64,000 nt of DNA, from the NCBI RefSeq assembly GCF_947499295.1, contig NZ_CANMNP010000001.1, forward strand, positions 186,001-250,000, given 5' to 3'. This DNA comes from an uncultured Roseibium sp. (GTDB lineage: Bacteria; Pseudomonadota; Alphaproteobacteria; Rhizobiales; Stappiaceae). This document shows positions 63,978 to 64,000 of this stretch, in pieces (position 1 is the first letter of the stretch; every line of letters starts with the position of its first letter). The notes under the pieces are model-generated. The model did not search any database and was not told where the DNA came from. It worked only from the letters and a program-made list of their open reading frames with translations. The position numbers and the translations under genes are program-made.

Positions 63978-64000
63978 ACGCGCGCTGGTCAAGCGCGCGT
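63978..64000 (-). terminator. Hairpin with T-run on the minus strand at the window edge
   Basis: ACGCGCGCT (63978-63986), loop GGTCA and AGCGCGCGT (63992-64000) form a perfect 9-bp stem; read on the minus strand it is followed by TTTTCTCTGTC, so it may end a minus-strand gene that lies to the right of the window. The gap 63904-63977 shows no gene. Confidence 0.5.

Noticed and set aside
1..64000. tRNA, rRNA, CRISPR, insertion sequences, prophage
   Set aside because: Gaps are short, and none has cloverleaf-like or repeat-spacer structure; no transposase, integrase or phage protein is encoded.

Overview
The window looks like chromosomal core sequence from an alphaproteobacterium of the order Hyphomicrobiales (Rhizobiales), probably a marine Stappiaceae-like lineage such as Roseibium/Labrenzia. 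This rests on gene order (lptG-lptD-surA-pdxA-ksgA; gmk-yicC-mltG-fabF-acpP-fabG-fabD; rpsF-rpsR-rplI-dnaB-alr-radA-cvpA-purF), on protein style (acidic-tailed L9, Arg/Gly-tailed S6, a two-receiver GGDEF protein, Atm1-type exporter, Pss/Psd pair) and on CtrA-like TTAA-N7-TTAAC sites. The genus is inference. There is no rRNA, tRNA, CRISPR array, transposase, integrase or prophage.

Layout. 1-6.3 kb: lipopolysaccharide transport (lptG 3' part, lptD), a SurA-like chaperone, pdxA and ksgA. 6.2-7.5 kb: a small DUF1127-like protein divergent from a LysR regulator. 7.5-14 kb (minus strand): gmk, yicC, mltG and the fatty-acid cluster fabF-acpP-fabG-fabD. 14-23.1 kb (plus): ribosomal operon rpsF-rpsR-rplI with a structured leader, then dnaB, a PilZ protein, alr, radA, cvpA and purF. 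23.1-25 kb: an atypical SDR, a HAD phosphatase and a VOC protein. 25-31.5 kb (minus): inositol-phosphatase family protein, der-bamB-yfgM-like operon, NnrU and a Gfo/Idh/MocA oxidoreductase. 31.6-33.7 kb (minus): znuC-znuB-zur with a candidate Zur box. 33.8-36.6 kb: manC and a pcaF-like thiolase. 36.5-38 kb: small orphan genes in structured intergenic DNA. 38.1-43.8 kb: padR-hlyD-RND efflux cassette whose pump carries an extra ~200-residue hydrophobic block. 43.9-49.2 kb: MarR-GNAT fusion, SDR, pssA-psd, and a LysR regulator divergent from two tandem paralogous small proteins. 49.2-54.3 kb: arsR-atm1 exporter operon, a LysM/Ig-like envelope protein and a LOG-family enzyme. 54.4-64 kb: REC-REC-GGDEF protein, rarD, the cysS-gfa-gfa-cimA group, an L,D-transpeptidase, a small two-Cys protein with a BigR/SqrR-like ArsR repressor, and creA.

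Most of the window is housekeeping. The less ordinary parts are: (a) the RND pump with four extra hydrophobic segments between TM6 and TM7; (b) the tandem MLHTGD small proteins beside a LysR gene with an operator-like palindrome over its start codon; (c) the MarR-GNAT gene with a perfect 15-bp inverted repeat touching its ribosome-binding site; (d) a nine-cysteine ArsR regulator coupled to an Atm1-type exporter; (e) an SDR in which the catalytic Tyr is His; (f) RNA-structure candidates at rpsF, between rpsR and rplI, and around 37.1 kb. I found no clearly undescribed multi-gene defence or mobile system; (a) and (b) are the best candidates for undescribed biology.
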